This document shows, piece by piece, positions 8,040-17,333 of a stretch of DNA of 64,000 nt (its first letter is position 1; each line of letters starts with the position of its first letter). The notes under the pieces are model-generated. The model was not told the origin of the DNA and made no database searches. It was given only the letters and a program-made list of their open reading frames with translations. Where the stretch lies: contig JAMPFJ010000001.1 of the NCBI GenBank assembly GCA_023664535.1, positions 43,434-107,433 of the forward strand. The letters are read 5' to 3'. The position numbers were made by a program, and so were the translations under genes. Source of the DNA: Bacteroidales bacterium (GTDB lineage: Bacteria > Bacillota > Clostridia > Lachnospirales > Lachnospiraceae).

Positions 8040-9419
8040 ATGGCACAGCTTTGGGGCGGACGTTTTACAAAGGAAACGAATCAGCTGGTATATAATTTTA
8101 ATGCATCAATAACCTTTGACCGGAAATTTTACCGGGAAGATATGGAAGGCAGTATGGCGCATGTAAAAATGCTTGCGGCAGCCGGAATTTTGACGGAGGA
8201 GGAACGGGACCGGATTTTGGAAGGAATACAGGGGATTCTTGCCGATGTGGAAAACGGCAGTCTGGAGATTACCCCGGAATATGAAGATATCCACAGCTTT
8301 GTGGAAGCAAATTTAATCGACCGACTCGGGGATGTGGGAAAAAAGCTTCATACGGGACGCTCGAGAAACGACCAGGTGGCTTTGGATATGAAGCTTTATG
8401 TAAGAAAGGAAATTGTCAGCCTGAAGGGACTGGTAAAGGATTTGCTTTTTGTCCTGCAAAAGCTGATGAAGCAGCATACGGATACCTATATGCCGGGGTT
8501 TACGCATTTACAGAAGGCACAGCCCATTACGCTGGCACATCATTTCGGCGCTTATATGGAAATGTTTAAACGGGATTATAGCCGTCTTTTGGATATTTAT
8601 GAGCGGATGAATTACTGTCCCCTTGGCGCCGGTGCGCTGGCGGGAACGACATATCCGTTGGACAGAAGCCTTACGGCAGAGCTGCTGGGGTTTAAGGGAC
8701 CGACCTTAAACAGTATGGATTCCGTGTCGGACAGGGATTATGTTATTGAGCTGCTTAGTGCAATGTCTACAATGATGATGCATCTGAGCCGGTTTTCGGA
8801 GGAAGTGATTATCTGGAATTCCAACGAATACCGCTTTGTTGAACTGGATGATGCATATAGCACCGGAAGCTCGATTATGCCGCAAAAAAAGAATCCGGAT
8901 ATTGCAGAGCTGGTTCGGGGAAAAACCGGACGGGTATACGGTGCGTTAATGCAGATGCTTACCACAATGAAGGGATTACCGCTGGCGTATAATAAGGATA
9001 TGCAGGAGGATAAGGAGTTAACCTTTGATGCGATTGATACGGTTAAGGGATGTCTTTTGCTCTTTACCGGTATGCTTGAGACGATGAAGGTGAATAAAGA
9101 GGCTATGGAAAGGAGTGCAAGGAACGGGTTTACGAATGCCACGGATGCGGCGGACTATCTGGTAAACCATGGAGTGCCTTTCCGAGATGCCCATGGTATT
9201 GTCGGTCAGCTGGTGCTGTATTGCATTGAGCATGACCTTGCATTGGACGAAATGCCCCTTGCCGAGTATAAGAAAATTTCTCCGGTGTTTGAGGAGGATA
9301 TTTATGAGGCGATAAGCCTCAAAACCTGCGTGGAAAAAAGAGAGACAATCGGTGCACCGGGGAAAAAGGCACTGGAGCGGGTAATTGCGATTAATGAGGA
9401 ATATCTTAACGGATTATAG
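8040..9419 (+). CDS. argH: Argininosuccinate lyase
   Basis: This 459-residue protein is full length for ArgH and belongs to the fumarase/aspartase superfamily. It starts MAQLWGGRFTKETN. It has the HTGRSRNDQVA segment at about residue 105, the region-2 THLQKAQPITLAHH segment, and the superfamily signature GSSIMPQKKNPD (about residue 280), whose Ser and Lys serve catalysis. It splits argininosuccinate into arginine and fumarate. ATG at 8040 follows CGGAGG. The gene lies 78 bases after argD and is followed at 16 bases by a small gene and then nadB-nadC, so argD-argH-nadB-nadC may be one transcription unit. Confidence 0.96.
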   Translation: MAQLWGGRFTKETNQLVYNFNASITFDRKFYREDMEGSMAHVKMLAAAGILTEEERDRILEGIQGILADVENGSLEITPEYEDIHSFVEANLIDRLGDVGKKLHTGRSRNDQVALDMKLYVRKEIVSLKGLVKDLLFVLQKLMKQHTDTYMPGFTHLQKAQPITLAHHFGAYMEMFKRDYSRLLDIYERMNYCPLGAGALAGTTYPLDRSLTAELLGFKGPTLNSMDSVSDRDYVIELLSAMSTMMMHLSRFSEEVIIWNSNEYRFVELDDAYSTGSSIMPQKKNPDIAELVRGKTGRVYGALMQMLTTMKGLPLAYNKDMQEDKELTFDAIDTVKGCLLLFTGMLETMKVNKEAMERSARNGFTNATDAADYLVNHGVPFRDAHGIVGQLVLYCIEHDLALDEMPLAEYKKISPVFEEDIYEAISLKTCVEKRETIGAPGKKALERVIAINEEYLNGL

Positions 9420-9435
9420 AAAAGAGGTATTTTAA

Positions 9436-9687
9436 ATGAATAACACGGATAAGGCAAAGCTGGACGCAGCAAAAAGAATGTTGAAAGGCAAAATTGATAT
9501 TGAAGAGGTTTCCATGATGATTGGGCTGCCGGTTGAGGTTTTACAGCCGGTGAAGGAGGAAATTGAGGAAGAATTCCGCAAAGTATATGGGAATACGGAT
9601 GCTTATGATTTTAATCTGAATCAGGTTTTATATGACAACTATGATGATGTTGGGGATGATTCGGATATTATCGGCAGTGAAGAGTAA
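9436..9687 (+). CDS. Small acidic hypothetical protein between argH and nadB
   Basis: This 83-residue protein is not recognised as a named family. The first half (KRMLKGKIDIEEVSMMIGLPVEVLQPVKEE) resembles the short helix-turn-helix-like tail found on some nuclease or transposase-type proteins, with a lysine-rich helix and then an IEEVxxxxGLP turn. The second half is very acidic (DDVGDDSDIIGSEE) and looks disordered. AGAGGT lies upstream of the ATG. Its tight position 16 bases after argH and 32 before nadB suggests it is co-transcribed with both. Function unknown. Confidence 0.65.
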   Translation: MNNTDKAKLDAAKRMLKGKIDIEEVSMMIGLPVEVLQPVKEEIEEEFRKVYGNTDAYDFNLNQVLYDNYDDVGDDSDIIGSEE

Positions 9688-9719
9688 TCAATTCGTGCCG
9701 GAGGATAACGGGTGAGAAA

Positions 9720-11033
9720 ATGAAAAAAAATTACGATATTGTGATTGTCGGAAACGGTGCGGCGGGATTGTTTGCGGCGGCAAAGCTTCCGGCGGATAAG
9801 CAGATTGCGGTAATCACAAAGGCGGGAATGGAAGAAAGTGATTCTTTTCTTGCGCAGGGCGGAATTTGCGTACTGAAAAGTGAAGAGGATTATTCTTCCT
9901 ATGTTGAGGATACTCTGCGGGCCGGACATTATGAGAATAACCGTGAAGCGGTAGAGATTATGATTCGTTCCTCCCAGGATATCATTCGGAATCTGGTGGA
10001 TTTGGGTGTGGAATTTGAGCGGAAGCAGGGGGAGTTTGCTTTTACCAGAGAGGGAGGACATACGACCTCCAGGATTTTATATCATGAAGACCTTACGGGG
10101 AGGGAAATTACTTCAAAGCTTTTGGCGCATGTACAGCGTCTGCCGAATGTGGGCATATTTCCCTATACGACGATGGTGGATATTCTGGAAAAGGATAATA
10201 CCTGTTACGGAATAGCAGCGGAGCTTGCCGACAAAACAGTGCAGCGAATCTACAGTGACTATACGATATGGGCCTGTGGTGGAATCGGGGGGCTTTACCG
10301 CCATTCCACGAATTTTTCCCATTTGACCGGAGATGCCCTTGCTGTCTCGCTAAGACATAATATTGCCCTGCAAAATGTAGATTATGTGCAGATTCATCCG
10401 ACCACGCTGTACTCCCAAAAGCCGGGAAGACGGTTTTTAATCTCCGAGTCCGTCCGTGGCGAGGGGGCGGTTCTGCTGGACAAAAACGGCGAGCGGTTTG
10501 TGGATGAGCTTCTGCCGAGGGATTTGCTGACTGACAGGATTAAAGAGCAGATGGAAAAGGACAAAACGGAGTATGTCATGCTTTCCCTGGAAAAAATGCT
10601 GCCGGAGGATATTGTGAAGCGTTTTCCGAATATTTACCGGTATTGCCTGGAGGAGGGATATGATATTACCAAAGAGCCGGTTCCGGTTGTGCCGGCACAG
10701 CACTATTTTATGGGCGGGGTAAAGGTGGATTCCCACGGAAAAACCTCCATGAAGCGGTTATATGCGGCGGGGGAAACAGCGTGCAACGGCGTGCACGGCG
10801 CAAACCGGCTTGCCAGCAATTCGTTATTGGAGAGCCTTGTCTGGGCAAAGCGTGGGGCGGAAGAGATTGCGCAAAATTATGAGGCGGTTCCGGAGGGAGA
10901 GTATTCGGACGCTGATTTTTCCGGCGGAAACCTTTGGGAAAAGCCGTACAGTGAATATGCCGGGCGTTATCATGACAGCGTGCGGAAAAAAATTGAGGCG
11001 GACAGTATAATGAGGAAAGAGGGTAAAGAATGA
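9720..11033 (+). CDS. nadB: L-aspartate oxidase (quinolinate/NAD synthesis)
   Basis: The protein has 437 residues with an N-terminal Rossmann FAD motif (VIVGNGAAGLFAAAKL), the substrate-loop GGHTTSRILYHEDLTGREI, and the flavin-binding VHGANRLASNSLLESLVWAKRGAE near the end. It oxidises aspartate to iminoaspartate, the first step of de novo NAD synthesis, which NadA then condenses with dihydroxyacetone phosphate. The chain is shorter than the about 540 residues of the Escherichia coli enzyme and lacks most of the helical C-terminal domain; I believe this short form is common in clostridia. nadC overlaps its end by four bases (ATGA). No nadA is present in the window. Confidence 0.93.
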   Translation: MKKNYDIVIVGNGAAGLFAAAKLPADKQIAVITKAGMEESDSFLAQGGICVLKSEEDYSSYVEDTLRAGHYENNREAVEIMIRSSQDIIRNLVDLGVEFERKQGEFAFTREGGHTTSRILYHEDLTGREITSKLLAHVQRLPNVGIFPYTTMVDILEKDNTCYGIAAELADKTVQRIYSDYTIWACGGIGGLYRHSTNFSHLTGDALAVSLRHNIALQNVDYVQIHPTTLYSQKPGRRFLISESVRGEGAVLLDKNGERFVDELLPRDLLTDRIKEQMEKDKTEYVMLSLEKMLPEDIVKRFPNIYRYCLEEGYDITKEPVPVVPAQHYFMGGVKVDSHGKTSMKRLYAAGETACNGVHGANRLASNSLLESLVWAKRGAEEIAQNYEAVPEGEYSDADFSGGNLWEKPYSEYAGRYHDSVRKKIEADSIMRKEGKE

Positions 11034-11881
11034 GAGAGCTGATGAACCTTAATATAGACGAACCAATCCTGCGGGCGTTGCGGGAGGATATTACCGGTGA
11101 GGATATTACCACGAATGCGGTTATGCGCACCGCCCAGTCAGGCGAGGTGGATTTGATTTGTAAGCAGGACGGAATCCTTGCCGGTTTGGAGGTATTTAAA
11201 CGTGTATTTGAGCTGCTGGATGAAAAGACGGCATTTAAAATGCATGCGCAGGATGGGGATGAGGTAAAGAACGGTCAGATTTTAGGAAAGGTAAGAGGGG
11301 ACATCCGTGTTTTGTTGGAGGGGGAGCGGACGGCGCTTAATTATCTGCAAAGAATGAGCGGGATTGCCACATACACCCATTCCATTGCGGTGTTGCTTGA
11401 GGGGAGTGGGACAAAGCTTCTGGATACCAGGAAAACCACGCCCAATATGCGGATATTTGAAAAATATGCGGTAAAAGTGGGAGGAGGCTGTAACCACCGG
11501 TTTAACCTGTCCGACGGAATTTTATTAAAGGATAACCATATCGGAGCGGCGGGAGGCGTTGCGGAGGCGGTAAGAATGGCGAAGGAGTATGCCCCCTTTG
11601 TCCGTAAGATTGAGGTTGAAGTGGAAAATCTGGATATGGTGAGGGAAGCGCTGGCGGCAGGTGCAGATATCATTATGCTGGATAATATGGATAAAGAGAC
11701 CATGAAAGAGGCAGTCCGTATCATTGACGGCAGGGCAAAAACGGAGTGCTCCGGAAATGTGACAAAGGAAAATGCTGCCAGTCTGGTTGACATCGGGGTG
11801 GACTACATTTCTTCCGGTGCGTTAACCCATTCGGCGCCGATTCTGGACTTATCGCTGAAAAATCTGCATAAGACAGATTAG
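11030..11881 (+). CDS. nadC: Nicotinate-nucleotide diphosphorylase, carboxylating (quinolinate phosphoribosyltransferase)
   Basis: The 283-residue protein is normal length for NadC. It has the early EDITGEDITT segment, the ERTALNYLQRMSGIAT helix, TRKTTPNMRIFEKYAVKVGGG, RFNLSDGILLKDNHI and the C-terminal VDYISSGALTHS, all characteristic of the type II phosphoribosyltransferase fold. It converts quinolinate and PRPP to nicotinate mononucleotide. The start overlaps the nadB stop by four bases, indicating translational coupling. A strong bidirectional terminator follows 10 bases after the stop. Confidence 0.96.
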   Translation: MRELMNLNIDEPILRALREDITGEDITTNAVMRTAQSGEVDLICKQDGILAGLEVFKRVFELLDEKTAFKMHAQDGDEVKNGQILGKVRGDIRVLLEGERTALNYLQRMSGIATYTHSIAVLLEGSGTKLLDTRKTTPNMRIFEKYAVKVGGGCNHRFNLSDGILLKDNHIGAAGGVAEAVRMAKEYAPFVRKIEVEVENLDMVREALAAGADIIMLDNMDKETMKEAVRIIDGRAKTECSGNVTKENAASLVDIGVDYISSGALTHSAPILDLSLKNLHKTD

Positions 11882-11890
11882 ATACCGACG

Positions 11891-11975
11891 AAAAAAAGGC
11901 TGTTGCACGAAGGTTTATTTCCTGCTTTGCATGGTGCAAAGCAGATATTTCCCCTTCGTGCGGCAGCCTTTTTTC
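11891..11975. terminator. Bidirectional terminator between convergent nadC and argG
   Basis: A stem with arms at 11891-11913 and 11953-11975 pairs AAGGCTGTTGCACGAAGG with CCTTCGTGCGGCAGCCTT (one mismatch-type pair). It is flanked by A7 on the left and T6 on the right. A second perfect hairpin, CTGCTTTGCA...TGCAAAGCAG, sits in its loop (about 11922-11944). Confidence 0.85.
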
Positions 11976-11986
11976 TACAGCATTAT

Positions 11987-13195
11987 TTATTTTTTTGCGT
12001 CTAACATTGCACGGACCTTTGTGGAAAGACCGAACAGATTGATAAAGCCTTCCGCATCCTTATGGTCATATAAGTCACCGGTAGTAAAGCTTGCCAGTGA
12101 TTCGGAATACAGGGAGTATGGAGAAGTGGTGCCGGCTTTAATGATATTTCCCTTGTACAGCTTAAATTTAACTTCACCGGTTACGCGCTCCTGGGTAGAG
12201 GTGACAAAAGCCTGTAACGCCTCGCGAAGCGGTGACCACCATTTTCCTTCGTATACCACATCGGCAAACTTATCGCCAATGGTCTTTTTAAATGCCAGTG
12301 TCTCCCGGTCAAGGATTAATTCCTCCAGCTGCTCGTGGGCTTCCATCAAAATGGTTCCGCCGGGAGTTTCGTATACGCCGCGGGATTTCATTCCCACTAC
12401 ACGGTTTTCTACAATATCCACAATACCGATGCCGTGTTTACCGCCTAAACGATTCAGCTCACGGATAATATCGGAAACCTTCATTTCTTTTCCGTTCACG
12501 GATTTCGGAACACCCTTTTCAAAGGTAAGGGTAACATATTCGGCTTCGTCGGGAGCCTTTTCCGGATAGGTGCCAAGAACCAGTAAATGCTCATAATTCG
12601 GTTCGCTGGCAGGGTCCTCCAATTCCAGTCCTTCATGGCTGATATGCCATAAATTACGGTCGCGGCTGTAAGAAGAGTCAGCGGAAAACGGCAGGTTAAT
12701 TCCATGCTGGCGGCAGTATTCAATCTCCTCCTCACGGGAGTTCATGGTCCATTCATCCTGTCTCCATGCGGCAATGATTTTCAGCTCGGGACCAAATGCC
12801 TTGATGGCAAGCTCAAAGCGGACCTGGTCATTTCCTTTACCCGTAGCGCCGTGGCAAATTGCCGTAGCGCCTTCCTTGTGGGCAATATCTACCAAAATCT
12901 TACCGATTAGTGGTCTTGCCATAGAAGTGCCTAATAAATATTTATTCTCGTAAACGGCGCCTGCCTGCACGGTAGGAACGATATATTCATCGCAAAATTC
13001 ATCGACAACATCCAGAACGTAGCACTTGGAAGCGCCGCTTGCCTTTGCTCTTTCCTCTAAACCCTCCAGTTCGCTTTCCTGTCCCACATCAATGCATACG
13101 CAGATTACGTCATAGTCGTAATTCTCCTTTAACCATGGGATAATGGCAGTGGTATCCAGTCCACCGGAATAAGCCAAAATAACTTTTTCTTTCAT
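11987..13195 (-). CDS. argG: Argininosuccinate synthase
   Basis: The 402-residue protein begins [17 protein letters not shown], with the N-type ATP-pyrophosphatase P-loop SGGLDT. It carries [12 protein letters not shown] and the later [13 protein letters not shown] segment, all typical of ArgG. It joins citrulline and aspartate using ATP. The ATG at 13195 was chosen because AAGGAGGA ends seven bases upstream; a TTG at 13213 would put that site inside the coding region. The gene is transcribed divergently from argC and convergently to nadC. Its promoter (13228-13256) carries an ArgR-like box across the -35 region. The substrate-producing carbamoyltransferase gene argF is not in the window. Confidence 0.97.
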   Translation of the reverse strand: MKEKVILAYSGGLDTTAIIPWLKENYDYDVICVCIDVGQESELEGLEERAKASGASKCYVLDVVDEFCDEYIVPTVQAGAVYENKYLLGTSMARPLIGKILVDIAHKEGATAICHGATGKGNDQVRFELAIKAFGPELKIIAAWRQDEWTMNSREEEIEYCRQHGINLPFSADSSYSRDRNLWHISHEGLELEDPASEPNYEHLLVLGTYPEKAPDEAEYVTLTFEKGVPKSVNGKEMKVSDIIRELNRLGGKHGIGIVDIVENRVVGMKSRGVYETPGGTILMEAHEQLEELILDRETLAFKKTIGDKFADVVYEGKWWSPLREALQAFVTSTQERVTGEVKFKLYKGNIIKAGTTSPYSLYSESLASFTTGDLYDHKDAEGFINLFGLSTKVRAMLDAKK

Positions 13196-13227
13196 GTAAA
13201 AGTCCTCCTTCAAAATATCTATTGACT

Positions 13228-13256
13228 AATATACAACCAAAGTGAATGTTGTGCAA
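13228..13256 (-). promoter_or_regulatory. argG promoter with overlapping candidate ArgR box
   Basis: Reading the minus strand: TTGCAC (13256-13251), 17 bases, TATATT (13233-13228). The 14-base element TTGCACAACATTCA (13256-13243) starts exactly at the -35 hexamer and extends into the spacer. The argC promoter has the same design with TTGCATAATATTCA. Confidence 0.65.
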
Positions 13257-13297
13257 CCTTTTTTTAACAGAAAATATAGAAAAATGTGAAAAATAAC

Positions 13298-13326
13298 TTG
13301 CATAATATTCATAACAAATGTATAAT
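13298..13326 (+). promoter_or_regulatory. argC promoter with overlapping candidate ArgR box
   Basis: TTGCAT (13298-13303), 17 bases, TATAAT (13321-13326). The element TTGCATAATATTCA (13298-13311) begins at the -35 and matches the argG element at 12 of 14 positions. Reverse-complemented it resembles the AhrC/ArgR operator of Bacillus (TGAAT...TGCAA). About 160 bases of leader follow before argC. A second promoter-like pair, TTGACA at about 13405 with TATACA 16 bases on, could also contribute. Confidence 0.6.
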
Positions 13327-13487
13327 TATTAAAATATTAGCAAAGGGATTGACACTATACAGAAAAAGGAAAGAGTGTTATAATTAAAATTCGGGTTTCT
13401 TTTCTTGACACAGAGAAGAGAGAAAATATACACTGTGCAGGGCGCAGTATAAAATTAAGAAAAAGACGGATAAGGAAGGAAAAGGAT

Positions 13488-14528
13488 ATGATTAAAGCAG
13501 GAATCATCGGTTCGACAGGATATGCCGGTCAGGAGCTGGTAAGATTATTGTTAGGACACAGGGAAGCGGAGATAGTATGGTATGGTTCCAGAAGCTATAT
13601 TGATAAACAATACTATCAGGTTTTTGGAAATATGTTCGAGCTTGTGGACGCCAAATGCTTAGATGACAATATGGAGGAGCTGGCGAAGAAGGCGGATGTA
13701 ATTTTTACGGCAACACCCCAGGGCTTATGCGCTTCTCTTGTTAATGAAGATATTTTGTCTGCGGTAAAAATTATTGATTTGAGCGCCGACTTTCGGATTA
13801 AGGATGTGGCGGTTTATGAAAAATGGTATGGCATCAGCCATAAGTCGCCGGAATTTATTGGGGAAGCGGTTTACGGCCTGTGTGAAATCAACAGGGAGCA
13901 GATAAAAGGAAAACGGCTGGTGGCAAATCCGGGATGCTACACAACCTGCTCGATTCTTTCCCTGTATCCGCTGGTAAAGGAAGGAATAATTGATGTAGAC
14001 AGCATAATCATTGATGCAAAGTCGGGAACCTCCGGAGCGGGAAGAGGAGCAAAAATCGGGAATCTGTACTGTGAAGTAAATGAAAATATGAAAGCATACG
14101 GAGTAACCACTCACCGGCATACCCCGGAGATAGAGGAACAGCTGGGATATGCCTGCGGTAAGGACGTCGTCCTTACGTTTACCCCGCATCTGGTACCGAT
14201 GAACCGGGGAATTTTAGTGACCGCTTACGCCGGACTGGAAAAAGATTATTCAGAGGATGAAATCCGGGCGGTGTATAACCGGTACTATGGCGGGGAAACC
14301 TTTATCCGGGTTTTGGATGAAGACGTTCCGCCGGAAACCCGATGGGTAGAGGGCAGTAATTTTGTAGACATAAACGTTAAGCTGGATGAGCGGACAAAAA
14401 GAGTGGTGGTTATGGGCGCCCTGGATAATCTAATCAAGGGAGCTGCCGGGCAGGCGGTACAGAATATGAATCTGGTTTTCGGACTGCCGGAAACCATGGG
14501 CTTGGAGCAGGCACCGCTATTTCCGTAA
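13488..14528 (+). CDS. argC: N-acetyl-gamma-glutamyl-phosphate reductase
   Basis: This 346-residue protein begins MIKAGIIGSTGYAGQELVRLL, a Rossmann NADP motif. It contains the catalytic cysteine in VANPGCYTT and the conserved SGTSGAGRGAK and HRHTPEIEEQL segments. It reduces N-acetylglutamyl phosphate to the semialdehyde that ArgD transaminates. AAGGAAGGAAAAGG precedes the ATG. argB follows at 37 bases, so argC-argB form an operon. argJ, commonly placed between argC and argB in related bacteria, is missing here. Confidence 0.96.
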   Translation: MIKAGIIGSTGYAGQELVRLLLGHREAEIVWYGSRSYIDKQYYQVFGNMFELVDAKCLDDNMEELAKKADVIFTATPQGLCASLVNEDILSAVKIIDLSADFRIKDVAVYEKWYGISHKSPEFIGEAVYGLCEINREQIKGKRLVANPGCYTTCSILSLYPLVKEGIIDVDSIIIDAKSGTSGAGRGAKIGNLYCEVNENMKAYGVTTHRHTPEIEEQLGYACGKDVVLTFTPHLVPMNRGILVTAYAGLEKDYSEDEIRAVYNRYYGGETFIRVLDEDVPPETRWVEGSNFVDINVKLDERTKRVVVMGALDNLIKGAAGQAVQNMNLVFGLPETMGLEQAPLFP

Positions 14529-14565
14529 AAGGTATTGAAAACAGCAGCAAGGAGAGGATAAAAGG

Positions 14566-15456
14566 ATGATTAACAAGAATAATAATATGGAACAGGTAAT
14601 TGTAAAGGCGCAGACCTTAATTGAGGCACTGCCGTATATACAGAAATTTAACGGTAAAAAGATTGTAGTGAAGTATGGCGGAAGCGCCATGCTGGATGAG
14701 GATTTGAAATATAATGTGATTAAGGACGTCGCTTTACTTAAGCTGATAGGCTTGAAGCCGATTATTGTACACGGCGGAGGAAAGGAAATCAGTAAATGGG
14801 TAGAAAAGATTGGAAAGGAGCCGGAGTTTATTAACGGGCTGCGGGTGACGGATGCCGAGACCATGGAGATAGCGGAAATGGTACTGTCAAAGGTAAATAA
14901 GGGGCTTGTCCAGATGATGCAGAAGCTCGGTCTGAATGCGGTGGGAATCAGCGGAAAGGACGCAGGGCTGATTACCGTAACCAAGAGATTTCCGGGGGGA
15001 AAGGATATTGGTTATGTCGGAGAGGTCAAGAGCGTGAACAGCAGGATTTTGGACACGCTGATTGACAATGATTTTATTCCGGTAATTGCGCCGATTGGCT
15101 CGTCGGAGGATTTTGAAGGGTATAATATTAACGCTGATGATGCGGCATGTGCGGTGGCAAAGGCAATTACGGCGGAAAAATTGGTATTCCTCACCGATAT
15201 TGAGGGGGTATTCGTTGACCCGGACGATAAGAATACGTTGATTTCCGAAATGGATATCCGTGAGGCAAAAGCGTTTATTGAGAAAGGGATTGTAGGGGGA
15301 GGAATGCTTCCGAAGCTTGCGAACTGTATCGATGCCATTGAACACGGGGTTTCCAGAGTCCATGTTCTGGACGGACGCGTGGAGCATTGCCTGCTGCTGG
15401 AATTTTTCACCGAAAAAGGTATCGGGACTGCTATTTTGAAAGAGCCCCTGTTTTAA
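14566..15456 (+). CDS. argB: Acetylglutamate kinase
   Basis: The 296-residue amino acid kinase has the nucleotide motif [11 protein letters not shown], the substrate-binding [11 protein letters not shown] segment, and the C-terminal [27 protein letters not shown]. It phosphorylates N-acetylglutamate. The N-terminal helix before the kinase core (about residues 8-28) is the feature associated with arginine-inhibited, hexameric acetylglutamate kinases, so feedback control by arginine is likely but inferred. ATG at 14566 follows GGAGAGG; a second ATG at 14587 is possible. A solute-binding lipoprotein gene starts only 14 bases downstream. Confidence 0.96.
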   Translation: MINKNNNMEQVIVKAQTLIEALPYIQKFNGKKIVVKYGGSAMLDEDLKYNVIKDVALLKLIGLKPIIVHGGGKEISKWVEKIGKEPEFINGLRVTDAETMEIAEMVLSKVNKGLVQMMQKLGLNAVGISGKDAGLITVTKRFPGGKDIGYVGEVKSVNSRILDTLIDNDFIPVIAPIGSSEDFEGYNINADDAACAVAKAITAEKLVFLTDIEGVFVDPDDKNTLISEMDIREAKAFIEKGIVGGGMLPKLANCIDAIEHGVSRVHVLDGRVEHCLLLEFFTEKGIGTAILKEPLF

Positions 15457-15470
15457 AAGAGGAATACGGA

Positions 15471-16817
15471 ATGAAAAGAAAATGGATGGTTTATTTGCTG
15501 ATTGGCATGCTGTTTACGGTGCTTCTGGCAGGCTGCGGGAAAAAACCTGCGGTGGGGGAAGAATCCGATGCGCCGGCGGACTATAAAGGAATGATGCGGA
15601 AATGGAAGCAGGAAGCGGTTTCCGAAACGCTTACCTGCTGGTATACCAGTGATACCGATAATCAGTGGCTCAGTGAAGCGGCAAAGGAATTTGAACAGGA
15701 ATACGGGATTAAGGTCAATCCGGTTTATTATGACGGGGTGAGCCTTTTTGATGATATGAATCAGGCAAACCTAAGCGGCAGCGGTCCGGACGTCTATATT
15801 ATGGGAAACGACCAGCTGGAGCTGGCAAGAAACAGCGGTATGCTGGCGGAAAATACCGTCTTTGACGATACATTTTGGAAAGAACATTATCCGGAGACAG
15901 CAAAGAAGGCGTTAACCTATCAGAACAGGCAGTATGGTTATCCGGTATATTTTGACACCTACTGTCTCGTCTATGATGCCAATCTGTTAGAAAATGCACC
16001 GGCGTCTATTGACGATATTCTGGCGTTTCTGGATGAGTATGAGGACACCGGCTCCACGAAAGCGATTTTTCGGTGGGATGTGGCTGACCCCTATATCAAT
16101 ACGATGTTTATTGCCTCCTATGCCGAACTGTTTGGCGATAACGGGGATGACGGTACGGTATTTCGGGTAAATCAGGAGAAGTCCGTTGCGGCAATGGAAT
16201 ATTTCCAGTCGCTGAGCGCATATCTGTGGATGGACAAAAGCAATATTTCCCATGATACGGTGATAAACCGGATTAAGGATAAAACGCTGGTATTGGGCTT
16301 ATGCAAGTCGGACATTCTTCCGGTGCTTTATGAAATGAACAAAGAAAGCAGCGCCGATAAACAGGAAGAGCTTCCGGAAGAGGCGGAGAATGGGGAAACG
16401 GAAGAGGAGCAGGAAGAAACAAAGGAGGAGACGAATTATCAGATATCCTATGTGCCGAGCCTTACTGCCGAGCTTTCTTCCACGACATTGTCCACCACCT
16501 ACGGAGCATTCGTAAACCCCTATGCGCAGGATGAGGCGGCGGGAAATATGTTTGCCCTTTATTTAAGCTATGCACATCCGGAAAAGCAGTATGCAGGAAA
16601 CGGCAGGCTTCCGGTTATCAATCAGCAGGACGGTTTTGATGCGATGCAGTCTGTTTTATATGCCCAGTATCTGAATTCGATGCCGGTTCCCAAGGTTATG
16701 GTGTTAGGGGACTATCTGACGGAAAGCGGAATTGCTTTTGATGCAATATGGTCGGGAAAGGATGCGGGGGAACAGCTTGACTGGCTGCAAAAGACAATGG
16801 AACAGAAAATAAAATAA
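15471..16817 (+). CDS. ABC-type extracellular solute-binding lipoprotein (family 1-like), orphan
   Basis: The 448-residue protein starts with a basic N terminus, a hydrophobic stretch and the lipobox LLAGC (Cys22), so it is probably a membrane-anchored lipoprotein. The mature part (TLTCWYTSDTDNQWLSEAAKEF, GPDVYIMGNDQL, YGYPVYFDTYCLVYDANL) matches the pattern of sugar-type solute-binding proteins. A strongly acidic segment (about residues 300-325, Glu-rich) looks like an inserted linker. Substrate unknown. No permease or ATPase gene is adjacent; the gene follows argB by 14 bases and precedes a small DMT-type membrane protein gene. ATG at 15471 is supported by AAGAGGAATACGG and the signal peptide; a longer frame into argB was rejected. 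Confidence 0.82.
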   Translation: MKRKWMVYLLIGMLFTVLLAGCGKKPAVGEESDAPADYKGMMRKWKQEAVSETLTCWYTSDTDNQWLSEAAKEFEQEYGIKVNPVYYDGVSLFDDMNQANLSGSGPDVYIMGNDQLELARNSGMLAENTVFDDTFWKEHYPETAKKALTYQNRQYGYPVYFDTYCLVYDANLLENAPASIDDILAFLDEYEDTGSTKAIFRWDVADPYINTMFIASYAELFGDNGDDGTVFRVNQEKSVAAMEYFQSLSAYLWMDKSNISHDTVINRIKDKTLVLGLCKSDILPVLYEMNKESSADKQEELPEEAENGETEEEQEETKEETNYQISYVPSLTAELSSTTLSTTYGAFVNPYAQDEAAGNMFALYLSYAHPEKQYAGNGRLPVINQQDGFDAMQSVLYAQYLNSMPVPKVMVLGDYLTESGIAFDAIWSGKDAGEQLDWLQKTMEQKIK

Positions 16818-16878
16818 ATGAATAAAAAACAGGATAAGCCACGCATACTATTTTCAGGAAAAAACAGGAGGGAAATAT

Positions 16879-17319
16879 ATGTGGGGCTTTTTAATTGCTA
16901 TGCTGTCCGGTGCGCTGATGAGTGTTCAGGGAGTGTTCAATACCGGAGTGACGAAGGAGAGCGGTCCGTGGCTGACGAACTGTTTTGTACAGTTCACCGG
17001 GTTTTTGGTCTGTCTTGGACTTTTTCTTTTTATGGAGCAGGGAAAAATACCGATTGGGGATTTGTTTAAGGTAGAGCGCAAATATATGCTGCTGGGAGGA
17101 GTAATCGGCGCATTTATCACTTATACGGTGATTCAGAGTATGTCCTCCTTGGGACCGGCAAAGGCGATAATGGCGATTGTGGTCACCCAGGTGCTGGTAG
17201 GATACTTAATCGAATTATTCGGGCTCTTTGGGGTGGAGAAGGTTCCTTTTTCCATGAGTAAGCTGATTGGTGTGTGCATTGCCATCGCAGGGCTCGTCGT
17301 CTTTAAATGGGAAGCATGA
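16879..17319 (+). CDS. Small DMT-type integral membrane protein (DUF606/YdcZ-like)
   Basis: This 146-residue, almost wholly hydrophobic protein has about five membrane helices. It starts MWGFLIAMLSGALMSVQGVFNT and ends LIGVCIAIAGLVVFKWEA. The N-terminal LLSGxLMSxQGVxN pattern is that of the DUF606 family of half-size drug/metabolite transporter-like proteins, which often act as pairs. ATG at 16879 follows CAGGAGGGA. No partner gene is adjacent, so it may form homodimers. Substrate unknown. A terminator follows the stop, making it the last gene of the argC-argB-lipoprotein run. Confidence 0.8.
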   Translation: MWGFLIAMLSGALMSVQGVFNTGVTKESGPWLTNCFVQFTGFLVCLGLFLFMEQGKIPIGDLFKVERKYMLLGGVIGAFITYTVIQSMSSLGPAKAIMAIVVTQVLVGYLIELFGLFGVEKVPFSMSKLIGVCIAIAGLVVFKWEA

Positions 17320-17333
17320 AGAATTTACTGTTG

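Noticed and set aside
9720..11033. nadB as a truncated pseudogene
   Set aside because: Shorter than the Escherichia coli enzyme, but all FAD and substrate motifs are intact and nadC is coupled to its stop; short forms appear normal in this group.
16818..17069. 83-codon frame right after the solute-binding protein stop
   Set aside because: It overlaps the DMT-type gene in another frame, and only the latter has a ribosome binding site and a membrane-protein pattern.
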